From positions 682,001 to 746,000 of the forward strand of contig NZ_JAMOKG010000003.1 in NCBI RefSeq assembly GCF_023656565.1: a DNA stretch of 64,000 nt. The letters are read 5' to 3'. A model generated the notes under the pieces. It saw only the letters and a list, made by a program, of their open reading frames with translations, did no database searches and had not been told where the DNA came from. The DNA is from Flavobacterium tyrosinilyticum. Lineage in GTDB: Bacteria > Bacteroidota > Bacteroidia > Flavobacteriales > Flavobacteriaceae. Within the stretch, counting starts at the first letter, position 1, and every line of letters begins with the position of its first letter. Positions 34,850 through 42,175 of this stretch are shown here, in pieces. The position numbers and the translations under genes were made by a program.

Positions 34850-35017
34850 AATTTGTTTAATTAAAAATGGTTTGTTTGTATTTATAAATTTCTTTTCAAA
34901 TAAATTCTTTTTAAAGAAATCTAGCTGCAAAATTACAAAATCAATACCAATAAAGATTTTAAAATTAAAACCATTTTAAAATTATATGTTAAAAATAAGT
35001 GTATTTTTTACATTTTT

Positions 35018-35821
35018 CTACAGCTTATAATGATTCATAAGCATTTTCTCATACATTTTATCAGGAAGCGCACGTTTTAAAACAATCGAAAACTTCTGCA
35101 TAAAAGCGCCTACTTTGTAATGTACGTTTGGTTTTTTGGTTTGAATGATTTTATAAACTGCTTCTGCCATTTCATTTGGATTGCTTCCTGCATCAACGTG
35201 ATCATTCATTGTGGCTAGAACATCGCCATAAACCTTTTCGTAAGCAGAATCTTTAATAACTGGCGCGTGATAACGTCCGGCAGCAATATTGGTAGCAAAA
35301 TCTCCAGGTGCAACGTTCGTGATTTCGACACCAAAAGCTTTCACTTCCATCCTTAAGGCTTCAGTAATCAATTCCAAAGCTCCTTTCGATGCAGAATAAA
35401 CACTTCTATACGGAAGTCCCATATAACCAGCAATCGAAGTAATATTAATAATAAGTCCAAAATTTTGCTTACGCATTTGTGGCAATGCTGCTTTCATAAC
35501 TTCAATTGGACCAAAAAAGTTAGTCTCAAAATTATTTCGAATTTCTTCTGTCGGAATTTCTTCCAAAGGTCCCGTAATTCCAACTCCAGCGTTATTAATT
35601 ACAATATCTAATCTTCCAGAAGTTTCGATAATTTTGCTTACCGCTTCTTTAATAGAATCAGAATTTCGAACATCTAAAGCAACTAACGGAAAAACTGAAT
35701 TTAAAACTTTCTCAGGATTTCTGCTTGTTCCGTATACAACAAAACCTTTTTGATGTAAAAATTCACCAATAGATTTTCCAATTCCTGATGATCCTCCGGT
35801 AATTAAAACGACTTTGCTCAT
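35018..35821 (-). CDS. Short-chain dehydrogenase/reductase (SDR)
   Basis: The protein has 267 residues in classical SDR form. The NAD(P)-binding TGGSSGIGKSIGEFL is near the start, NNAGVG at ~83, the catalytic Ser region is INITSIAGYMGLPY, the active YSASKGALE (Y-x-x-x-K) is at ~150, and NVAPGDFATNI follows. An Arg after the second beta strand (TSRNPEK) suggests NADPH preference. The C-terminal tail FSIVLKRALPDKMYEKMLMNHYKL is common in flavobacterial homologues. The substrate is unknown. Short repeats of TTATAAGTTATGG lie directly upstream. Confidence 0.92.
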   Translation of the reverse strand: MSKVVLITGGSSGIGKSIGEFLHQKGFVVYGTSRNPEKVLNSVFPLVALDVRNSDSIKEAVSKIIETSGRLDIVINNAGVGITGPLEEIPTEEIRNNFETNFFGPIEVMKAALPQMRKQNFGLIINITSIAGYMGLPYRSVYSASKGALELITEALRMEVKAFGVEITNVAPGDFATNIAAGRYHAPVIKDSAYEKVYGDVLATMNDHVDAGSNPNEMAEAVYKIIQTKKPNVHYKVGAFMQKFSIVLKRALPDKMYEKMLMNHYKL

Positions 35822-35940
35822 TTTTTAGTTATAAGTTATGGATTATGAGTTATAAGTTTTTGGAATTGGGTTTATTTTGAACCACATAAAGCAGTCAATT
35901 TTTAGCTTCTAACCAATAACATCTAACTTCAGATAGGGTC

Positions 35941-35972
35941 AAAAATAAAAAAATCCTCCTAAAAGGAAGATT
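35941..35972 (-). terminator. Intrinsic terminator of the SRP RNA gene
   Basis: On the minus strand AATCTTCC and GGAGGATT pair around TTTTA, followed by a T run, about 30 bases after the RNA's 3' end. Confidence 0.8.
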
Positions 35973-36000
35973 ACAAAACTATTAAATTCTAAAAAAAAAT

Positions 36001-36093
36001 GGCAAGCGACCTACATCGCACCGCTCAACCACGTACCCTTGCTATGTTCCCATCCTGGGGGAGTCTGCAGGAGCTGGTCGTGTAGGACTTGCC
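36001..36093 (-). ncRNA. ffs: Bacterial signal recognition particle RNA (4.5S/SRP small type)
   Basis: The minus strand carries the conserved SRP core: CAGGATGGGAACATAGCAAGGGTA corresponds to E. coli 4.5S positions around the asymmetric and symmetric loops (GGAA..AGCA..AGGGTA). The ends pair GGCAAG (from 36093) with CTTGCC (to 36001), giving a ~93-nt single hairpin, and flanking arms (CCTACACGACC / GGTGCGATGTAGG) also pair. It binds Ffh to target membrane proteins. A canonical promoter ends five bases before the proposed 5' end and a terminator follows, so the boundaries are well supported. Confidence 0.93.
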
Positions 36094-36097
36094 GGTG

Positions 36098-36127
36098 CAA
36101 ATATACAACCTTTTTATATTTTTGCAA
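36098..36127 (-). promoter_or_regulatory. Bacteroidota-type promoter of the SRP RNA gene
   Basis: On the minus strand TTG (36127-36125), a 19-base spacer and TATATTTG (36105-36098) match the TTG / TAnnTTTG consensus. The RNA 5' end at 36093 fits the expected distance from the -7 box. Confidence 0.85.
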
Positions 36128-36182
36128 GACCTTTGTAACAATAAAAATATCGTCGTATATTGGCTTATTGAAATTTTAAACT

Positions 36183-37235
36183 ATGAAAAAATATAACTTC
36201 CTAGCTGTCATTTTATTAGGAATCACATTGGTTGGATGTGGAGAAAAAAATAAAGGTGAAAATTCTTTATTTACTATCGATGATTCTGCTTTTCCGGCTC
36301 ATCTTACGCAAAAAGAAGCGCTTAATATTGGAATTTTAAACCCTAAATCTAAAGAAATTGACAGCGTTGCCTACTTTGTAAACGACCAAAGAGTTGGAGG
36401 TACAAAAGGTGCTGCAAATTTTAGATTTGAATTAATAGATCAAAAATTAGGATACCAATACCTAAAAGCTAAAGTTTATTTTGGCGGAGATTCTTCAGAC
36501 GCAACTGCTAGAATTGAAGTCGTTTCAGACATTGAGCCTAAATTATTAAAATATAAAGTCGTAAATACTTTTCCGCACGACAAAAAAGCTTTTACAGAAG
36601 GTTTAGAGTTTTATAAAGATACTTTATATGAAAGCACTGGACAAGAAGGAGCTTCTTTTGTAAAAAAATACGATTACAAAACTGGAAAAGTTTACAAGCA
36701 AATAGATCTGGATCAGCAATATTTTGGAGAAGGAATTACATTTATAAATGATAAATTATTCCAACTAACGTACAAAAACAAAAAAGGTTTCATTTACGAC
36801 GCAAAGACTTTAAAACTTGAAAAAACCTTTGATTATGAAAAAGATATTGAAGGTTGGGGAATGACAAATGACGGAAAGCACATTTATCAAACTGATGGAA
36901 CTGAAAAAATCTGGAAAGTTGACCCTGCTACTCAAAAAATGATTGACTACATCAACGTTTATTCGGGAGAATCTAAAATTAAAGCCGTTAATGAAATTGA
37001 ATGGATCAATGGGAAAATCTATGCAAACGTATGGTTCAAAGATGCTATTGCTGTAGTAAATCCAAATTCAGGAGCTGTTGAAGCCATTTTAAATTTATCT
37101 GATTTAAGAAAAACAATGACAGATATTACAAAAGATGATGTTTTAAACGGTATTGCATACAATCCTAGAACTAAAACCATTTTTGTAACGGGTAAAAACT
37201 GGAGCAAAATGTTCGAAATTACCGTTTCTGAATAA
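36183..37235 (+). CDS. Glutaminyl-peptide cyclotransferase (plant-type QC), lipoprotein
   Basis: The protein has 350 residues. The lipoprotein signal ends LVGCGEK with Cys19. A ~90-residue beta-sandwich-like N-terminal part (residues ~25-120) is followed by the QC domain (PF05096 type, a five-bladed beta-propeller), with NTFPHDKKAFTEGLEFY, YESTGQEGASFVKKYD and NEIEWINGKIYANVW. ITKDDVLNGIAYNPRT follows near the C-terminus, all family hallmarks. These enzymes convert N-terminal Gln to pyroglutamate. This fits an exported role, since many T9SS or lipoprotein substrates in Bacteroidota start with Gln after signal cleavage (several signal peptides in this window end in A-Q). That link is inference. 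Confidence 0.93.
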   Translation: MKKYNFLAVILLGITLVGCGEKNKGENSLFTIDDSAFPAHLTQKEALNIGILNPKSKEIDSVAYFVNDQRVGGTKGAANFRFELIDQKLGYQYLKAKVYFGGDSSDATARIEVVSDIEPKLLKYKVVNTFPHDKKAFTEGLEFYKDTLYESTGQEGASFVKKYDYKTGKVYKQIDLDQQYFGEGITFINDKLFQLTYKNKKGFIYDAKTLKLEKTFDYEKDIEGWGMTNDGKHIYQTDGTEKIWKVDPATQKMIDYINVYSGESKIKAVNEIEWINGKIYANVWFKDAIAVVNPNSGAVEAILNLSDLRKTMTDITKDDVLNGIAYNPRTKTIFVTGKNWSKMFEITVSE

Positions 37236-37278
37236 AAAACAATAATATTGAATTTTTAAAATTCCTAATTCCTATCTG

Positions 37279-37333
37279 ACACAAATTTCACGAGTTTTCA
37301 CAATTCATTAGTGAAAATTCGTGAAATTTGTGT
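37279..37333. repeat. Long palindrome between QC and hutI genes (CACAAATTTCACGA type)
   Basis: ACACAAATTTCACGAGTTTTC and its inverted copy GAAAATTCGTGAAATTTGTG pair with one mismatch around a ~9-base loop. It lacks a long T run. It may be a mobile intergenic palindrome doubling as a transcript end. Confidence 0.75.
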
Positions 37334-37351
37334 TTTATAACAATATCCACA

Positions 37352-38590
37352 ATGACAACATTAATCATAAACATACAAGAGTTATTACAAGTTCGCGAAA
37401 CTTCTATCACTAAAGTTTCGGGTGCGGAAATGGCAAAACTTCCAACAATTAAAAATGCTTTTTTGGTATTAAAAGACAATTTAATTGAAGATTTCGGTTC
37501 AATGGATAATCTTCCAGAAATCAAAGCCGACAAAACTATTGATGCAACTGGAAAAGTTGTTCTTCCGTCTTGGTGCGACAGCCACACGCATATTGTTTAT
37601 GCAGGAAATCGCGAGCAGGAATTTGTTGATCGTATAAATGGTCTTTCTTATGAAGAAATAGCCAATCGCGGCGGCGGAATTTTAAATTCGGCTAAAAAAC
37701 TAAACGAAACTTCTGAAGAAGAAATTTATGAGCAATCTAAAATTCGTTTAGAAGAAATAATGCATTTAGGAACCGGTGCTGTAGAAATTAAATCGGGTTA
37801 TGGATTAACGGTTGATGGAGAATTAAAAATGCTTCGTGTAATTAAAAAACTGGCAGAAAACTATCCTATCGCCATCAAAGCGACATTTCTAGGCGCACAT
37901 GCTTTTCCTTTACATTACAAAGAGGATAAAGCTGGCTATCTTGACGAAATGATTAATGAGATGTTGCCAGAAATTTCCAAAAACAAACTAGCAGATTATG
38001 TAGATGTTTTCTGCGAAAGCGGTTATTTTTCTGTAGAAGAAACCGAAAAAATAATGGAAGCAGGTTTAGCATTTGGCTTGAAACCAAAAATCCATGTCAA
38101 TCAATTTAATTCTATTGGCGGAATTCAGGCTGGCGTTAAATTTAATGCACTTTCTGTAGATCATCTTGAAATTATGAATCCAGAAGATATTGAAGCCTTA
38201 AAAGACACCGAAACAATGCCTGTTGCTTTACCTTCTTGCTCTTATTTTTTAAGCATTCCTTACACTCCTGCTCGAGAAATGATAAAAGCAGGTTTACCTT
38301 TAGCGTTAGCAACAGATTTCAACCCTGGCTCTACTCCATCCGGAAATATGAATTTTGTTGTAGCAACAGCTTGCATCAAAATGAAAATGACGCCAGAAGA
38401 AGCGATTAATGCTGCAACAATAAACGGCGCCTACGCAATGGGGCTTTCAGAAACACACGGAAGTATCACAAAAGGTAAAAAAGCCAATCTGATTCTAACA
38501 AAACCTATTTCCTCTTATTACCAAATTCCTTACGCTTTTGGAAGCAATCTTATAGAATCTGTTTTCGTAGAAGGAAAAATTCTAGAATAA
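37352..38590 (+). CDS. hutI: Imidazolonepropionase
   Basis: From the ATG at 37352 (MTTLIINIQELLQVRE) the protein has 412 residues, normal for HutI. It hydrolyses imidazolone-5-propionate to N-formimino-glutamate in histidine breakdown. Amidohydrolase landmarks are the metal-binding SHTHIVYAGNREQEF, GGGILNSAKK, KSGYGLTVDGELKMLRVI, FLGAHAFP, KIHVNQFNS and ATDFNPGSTP. The frame is open eight codons further upstream, but that part overlaps the palindrome and is not family-like. hutG lies about 1.1 kb downstream on the same strand, separated by an unrelated gene on the opposite strand. hutH and hutU are not in the window. Confidence 0.96.
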   Translation: MTTLIINIQELLQVRETSITKVSGAEMAKLPTIKNAFLVLKDNLIEDFGSMDNLPEIKADKTIDATGKVVLPSWCDSHTHIVYAGNREQEFVDRINGLSYEEIANRGGGILNSAKKLNETSEEEIYEQSKIRLEEIMHLGTGAVEIKSGYGLTVDGELKMLRVIKKLAENYPIAIKATFLGAHAFPLHYKEDKAGYLDEMINEMLPEISKNKLADYVDVFCESGYFSVEETEKIMEAGLAFGLKPKIHVNQFNSIGGIQAGVKFNALSVDHLEIMNPEDIEALKDTETMPVALPSCSYFLSIPYTPAREMIKAGLPLALATDFNPGSTPSGNMNFVVATACIKMKMTPEEAINAATINGAYAMGLSETHGSITKGKKANLILTKPISSYYQIPYAFGSNLIESVFVEGKILE

Positions 38591-38628
38591 ACAATTATTC
38601 TTTTCAAAAATAAATCATTCAACCATAA

Positions 38629-38648
38629 CCCGTGGTTTCAACCACGGG
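38629..38648. repeat. Perfect short palindrome CCCGTGGTTTCAACCACGGG
   Basis: The two arms CCCGTGGTT and AACCACGGG are perfect, and GAAACGTC follows. The arm sequence is much richer in G+C than its surroundings, as seen for dispersed REP-like elements. I see only one copy in this window. Confidence 0.6.
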
Positions 38649-38701
38649 AAACGTCTCGTTTTCCAAACAACAGCAAAACCATTCAAATTTCATCCATAAA
38701 A

Positions 38702-38729
38702 AAAGGTCTGTGAAAAATCACAGACCTTT
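38702..38729 (-). terminator. Intrinsic terminator (probably bidirectional) between hutI and the coiled-coil gene
   Basis: A 12-bp perfect stem, AAAGGTCTGTGA / TCACAGACCTTT, lies here. The T run is better on the minus strand, where it ends the coiled-coil gene at 38764. On the plus strand it can also stop hutI transcripts. Confidence 0.85.
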
Positions 38730-38763
38730 AATATCTTAAGTGGTATTGTATCCCTAAGGCTCC

Positions 38764-39642
38764 TTATCTTAAACTAAAACTAGTTTTAGAAACTAACTCA
38801 TCATTATCAAAAACATTGATAAAATAAGTTCCTTTAGCAAAATCTTTTCCTGGAAGATCTTCACTAACTTGTACAGTTTTATTTTCGTATTTAACTGTAG
38901 TTTTAAAGCTGTAAGTTAATGTGTTTTCTCCAAAACTTTCAGTTTTCTTTTCGCCTAAAACATTGTTTTTAGCATCGATAACTTGAACATAATACGTTTT
39001 GTCTCCAGATTTTGCAATTTGATTTTCAGCAATTGTAAAACTAACTTTCAAAACATCAGCACGGCTTGCTTTATCCGTTTCGATTTGTTTTCCAGAGCTT
39101 TTCAATTTGTAAGCTGAAGTTTTAGTATTTAAAACAGATAATTTAGATCCTTTTTCGACAGTTTTAGCTAACTCTTCATTTTGACCAACTAATACTTCAT
39201 TATACTTTTTAGACTCTCCTAAAACTACAATAGTACTATCTCTTTGAGTTGTTAAAACACCATTTTGTTTTTTCAACTCATCGTTTTCAGCAACTAAAGT
39301 TTTCATTTTACTCTGCATTGCTTGAACTTGAGATCTGTATTTAGAAACATCTCCTTTAGACTTGTTCAAATCATCCATTAAAGCCACAACTTTGTCTCTT
39401 TCTTGGATTAATTCGTCAGACATAGAAGTGTTTTCAGCAATTGCAGCATCATAAGTCGCTTTTAACTCCTGTAAATCTTTCATTACAGACTCTTTCTCAG
39501 TCAAGGTTGTTGTAAGTTCAGTCTTAACCACCTCTGTATCAGAAGATAATTTAAAAATATACACTAAGCTACCGATCAGTAGGACTGCTAAAACTGCGAT
39601 TACCGCCTTTAGACTTGAATTGTTGTTCTTTGGGTTTTCCAT
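38764..39642 (-). CDS. Membrane-anchored coiled-coil protein of unknown function
   Basis: The protein has 292 residues. A short polar N-terminus is followed by one transmembrane segment (AVIAVLAVLLIGSLVYIF, ~14-31). A long coiled coil then runs from ~33 to 165 (ELTTTLTEKESVMKDLQEL to NEELAKTVEKGS). A C-terminal beta-sandwich-like domain (~175-292; VSFTIAENQIAKSGDKTYYV, GTYFINVFDNDELV) completes it. The topology suggests an inner-membrane anchor with the domain held out in the periplasm. I do not recognise a named family, though similar proteins are common in Flavobacteriia. It is a single-gene unit inserted, in opposite orientation, between hutI and hutG. Confidence 0.8.
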   Translation of the reverse strand: MENPKNNNSSLKAVIAVLAVLLIGSLVYIFKLSSDTEVVKTELTTTLTEKESVMKDLQELKATYDAAIAENTSMSDELIQERDKVVALMDDLNKSKGDVSKYRSQVQAMQSKMKTLVAENDELKKQNGVLTTQRDSTIVVLGESKKYNEVLVGQNEELAKTVEKGSKLSVLNTKTSAYKLKSSGKQIETDKASRADVLKVSFTIAENQIAKSGDKTYYVQVIDAKNNVLGEKKTESFGENTLTYSFKTTVKYENKTVQVSEDLPGKDFAKGTYFINVFDNDELVSKTSFSLR

Positions 39643-39740
39643 ATTTAAATAATTTTCTTTAATAACAAATTTAAGAATTAATATAAGGTAATAACGTAAG
39701 TTTCTACAATTATATTATTTTTGGAAAATAAATTTTTTTC

Positions 39741-40778
39741 ATGGAAAAATTAATCCCATTCACTATAAATGATTTAGCTAAAATCACAAATCACAGAAGT
39801 GGTGAAATAAAGTTCGGAGAAAAAATGATTGTCATTCCGCCAGGAATTGATAAGATTAATTTTATTAAAGAAAGTGAAGCTAAATATGTGCTTCTAGGAA
39901 TTCCCGAAGATATTGGTGTGCGCGCCAATTACGGAAGGCCTGGAGCCGCTTCTGCATGGCAATCTGCTATAAAAAGCATTGCAAATATTCAGCACAATCG
40001 TTTTTCTAAAGGGAGTAACATTATTATTTTAGGACACATTAATGTTAGTGACGAAATGCGTCAGGTTGAAAACTTAGATTTTAACGACATAGACGATCGT
40101 TCAAAATTAAGCCAGCTGGTTGAAAAAATAGACAAAGAAGTCTCTCATACTATTTTTACGATAATCAAAGCTGGAAAAACTCCAATTATTATTGGTGGAG
40201 GCCACAACAACGCTTACGGAAATATTAAAGGTGCCGCTCTTGCGAAAGGAAAACCAATAAATGCAATCAATTTTGATGCGCATTCTGATTTTAGAATCTT
40301 AGAAGGCCGCCATAGCGGAAATGGTTTTTCATACGCATATGAAGAAGGTTTTTTAAAGAAATACTTCATTTTTGGTCTTCACGAAAATTATACGTCAAAA
40401 AGCGTTTTAGATATTATAAAAAAATTGGAAGACCGCGTTCGATACAATACTTACGACAGTGTCAACATTAGAAAAGAAAAAGATTTTAATCGCGAAATGA
40501 TTACCGCTTTGGATTTTATTAAAAGTGATGCTTTCGGAATTGAAATTGATCTTGATGCGATTCCAAACATTGCCAGCAGCGCCATGACTATCAGCGGTTT
40601 CTCTGTTGAAGAATTAAGACAGTTTGTTTCTTTCTTTGGCGAACATAAACATGCTGCATATCTGCATATCTGCGAAGGAGCGCCAGATTTAGATAATTCT
40701 CCAAACAATAATTTAATCGGTAAATTGATTGGTTATTTAGTTACCGATTTTATCAAAGCAAATATCGAACCTGCTTGA
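39741..40778 (+). CDS. hutG: Formimidoylglutamase (arginase/ureohydrolase family)
   Basis: The protein has 345 residues. The ureohydrolase metal site is visible in GGGHNNAYGN, FDAHSDFR (DAHxD) and EIDLDAIPN (D-x-D). IPEDIGVRANYGRPGA near residue 55 is typical of flavobacterial formimidoylglutamase. It would hydrolyse N-formiminoglutamate to glutamate and formamide, the last step of histidine degradation after HutI, which is encoded upstream on the same strand. Agmatinase or arginase activity is the main alternative. The hutI neighbour argues for HutG. Confidence 0.88.
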   Translation: MEKLIPFTINDLAKITNHRSGEIKFGEKMIVIPPGIDKINFIKESEAKYVLLGIPEDIGVRANYGRPGAASAWQSAIKSIANIQHNRFSKGSNIIILGHINVSDEMRQVENLDFNDIDDRSKLSQLVEKIDKEVSHTIFTIIKAGKTPIIIGGGHNNAYGNIKGAALAKGKPINAINFDAHSDFRILEGRHSGNGFSYAYEEGFLKKYFIFGLHENYTSKSVLDIIKKLEDRVRYNTYDSVNIRKEKDFNREMITALDFIKSDAFGIEIDLDAIPNIASSAMTISGFSVEELRQFVSFFGEHKHAAYLHICEGAPDLDNSPNNNLIGKLIGYLVTDFIKANIEPA

Positions 40779-40861
40779 TTTTAAATATGCTATTGGGTTA
40801 TGCTATAAGGCCTATTTGCCAAATAAAAGCAAATTCAAACAAACGATTGGACGAATAAACA

Positions 40862-40869
40862 TATCTTTG
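40862..40869 (+). promoter_or_regulatory. -7 promoter element upstream of the helicase gene
   Basis: TATCTTTG matches TAnnTTTG and lies 46 bases before the ATG at 40915. A TTG at 40847-40849 is closer than usual (12-base spacer). Because it lies inside the longer reading frame from 40816, it supports the start at 40915. Confidence 0.5.
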
Positions 40870-40914
40870 CACAGCATTTTAGTTATTAAAACTGAAATAC
40901 TAAATACCAAAGAT

Positions 40915-42162
40915 ATGTTATTCGAAGATCTATCACTTTCAAAAAGTATACAAAAAGCCGTATTTGAAGAAGGCTATTTAAATCCGACTCCAATTCAGGA
41001 AAAATCAATTCCGATTGTATTAGAAGGGCGTGATTTAATTGGCTGTGCGCAGACAGGAACAGGAAAAACGGCAGCATTTGCTATTCCAATCATACATCAA
41101 TTACACCGAATTGTCGGTTCATCAAAAAAAGCAAAAGTGATTCGTGCGCTTGTGGTTACGCCTACTCGCGAACTAGCAGTGCAGATTGGACAAAGTTTTG
41201 ACACTTATGCAAAATATACCAACTTAACGCAGCTTACTATTTTCGGAGGAGTTTCTCAAAATCCGCAAGTAGACGCTTTAAAAAATGGAGTTGATATTTT
41301 AGTTGCCACTCCAGGACGCTTACTTGACCTTCATAAACAAGGTTTTCTTGATTTGAATCATTTGCACACTTTAGTGCTAGATGAAGCCGATCAAATGCTG
41401 GATATGGGTTTTATAAACGATGTCAAAAAAATCGTAAAACTGACTCCTAAAAACAGACAAACGTTACTTTTCTCTGCAACAATGCCAATTGCAATTCGCG
41501 AACTTGCAGAAATGTTTCTTCAAGATCCAGAAAAAGTTGAAGTTTCTCCGGTTTCTTCTACAGCAGAAAATGTCGAGCAACGCATTTATTTTGTTGATAA
41601 AACAGAAAAAAGAAACTTGCTATACAATTTAATTAAAGAAGAAAATTTATCAAATGTACTTGTTTTCTCTAGAACCAAACACGGCGCTGACAATGTGGTA
41701 AAAGCGCTTCGCAAAAAAGATATTCCTGCAGAAGCCATTCACGGAGATAAATCTCAAAACGCAAGACAAAGAGTTCTAGATGCCTTCAAAAACAAAGAAG
41801 TTGGAGTTTTGGTTGCAACCGATATTGCAGCACGAGGAATTGACATCGAACAATTACCTTATGTAATCAATTTTGATTTACCGAATATTCCAGAAACTTA
41901 CGTTCACCGAATTGGCCGTACAGGTCGTGCAGGAAATGGCGGAATCGCAATTTCTTTCTGCGGAAAAGATGAACTCCCGTATTGGAAAGACATTCAAAAA
42001 TTAATAAAAGTTGATGTAAAAACGATTGCTGATCATCCGTATCAATGGCATTCTGGAAGTCCAGAAGCTGGAGAAAAACCTAAAAGCTCAAACAGAAGTG
42101 GCGGAGCTCACAAATCGAGAAAATCAACAAACGCTAAGAAAAACAAAAAACGCTGGTACTAA
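40915..42162 (+). CDS. DEAD-box RNA helicase, RhlE-like
   Basis: From the ATG at 40915 (MLFEDLSLSKSIQKAV) the protein has 415 residues. All DEAD motifs are present: Q-motif TPIQEKSIP, motif I AQTGTGKT, Ia PTRELAVQ, Ib TPGRLLD, II DEAD, III SAT, IV VFSRTKHGAD, V ATDIAARGID and VI HRIGRTGRAG. A basic Ser/Lys-rich tail (GGAHKSRKSTNAKKNKKRWY) could bind RNA. RhlE-type helicases remodel RNA in ribosome assembly or decay and cold adaptation. The longer frame from 40816 is rejected, because family similarity starts at MLFEDL. The stop overlaps that of the convergent hybrid kinase. Confidence 0.95.
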   Translation: MLFEDLSLSKSIQKAVFEEGYLNPTPIQEKSIPIVLEGRDLIGCAQTGTGKTAAFAIPIIHQLHRIVGSSKKAKVIRALVVTPTRELAVQIGQSFDTYAKYTNLTQLTIFGGVSQNPQVDALKNGVDILVATPGRLLDLHKQGFLDLNHLHTLVLDEADQMLDMGFINDVKKIVKLTPKNRQTLLFSATMPIAIRELAEMFLQDPEKVEVSPVSSTAENVEQRIYFVDKTEKRNLLYNLIKEENLSNVLVFSRTKHGADNVVKALRKKDIPAEAIHGDKSQNARQRVLDAFKNKEVGVLVATDIAARGIDIEQLPYVINFDLPNIPETYVHRIGRTGRAGNGGIAISFCGKDELPYWKDIQKLIKVDVKTIADHPYQWHSGSPEAGEKPKSSNRSGGAHKSRKSTNAKKNKKRWY

Positions 42163-42175
42163 ACAGCGTTTTTTT
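42145..42175 (+). terminator. Bidirectional terminator spanning two convergent stop codons
   Basis: AAAAAACGCTG pairs with CAGCGTTTTTTT. The stem's left arm encodes the last residues of the helicase and both stop codons lie in the loop. Both strands have T runs, so one hairpin can end both transcripts. Confidence 0.8.

Noticed and set aside
36001..36093. Possible tRNA or tmRNA instead of SRP RNA
   Set aside because: There is no cloverleaf, no T-loop GTTCRAAYC and no CCA end. The core GGAA...AGCA...AGGGTA and single long hairpin fit SRP RNA.
37328..37351. Earlier start for hutI (TTG at 37328)
   Set aside because: The extra residues come from the palindrome at 37279-37333, and HutI similarity starts at the ATG at 37352.
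38629..38648. Terminator for hutI at the CCCGTGG palindrome
   Set aside because: No T run follows. The later hairpin at 38702-38729 is a better terminator.
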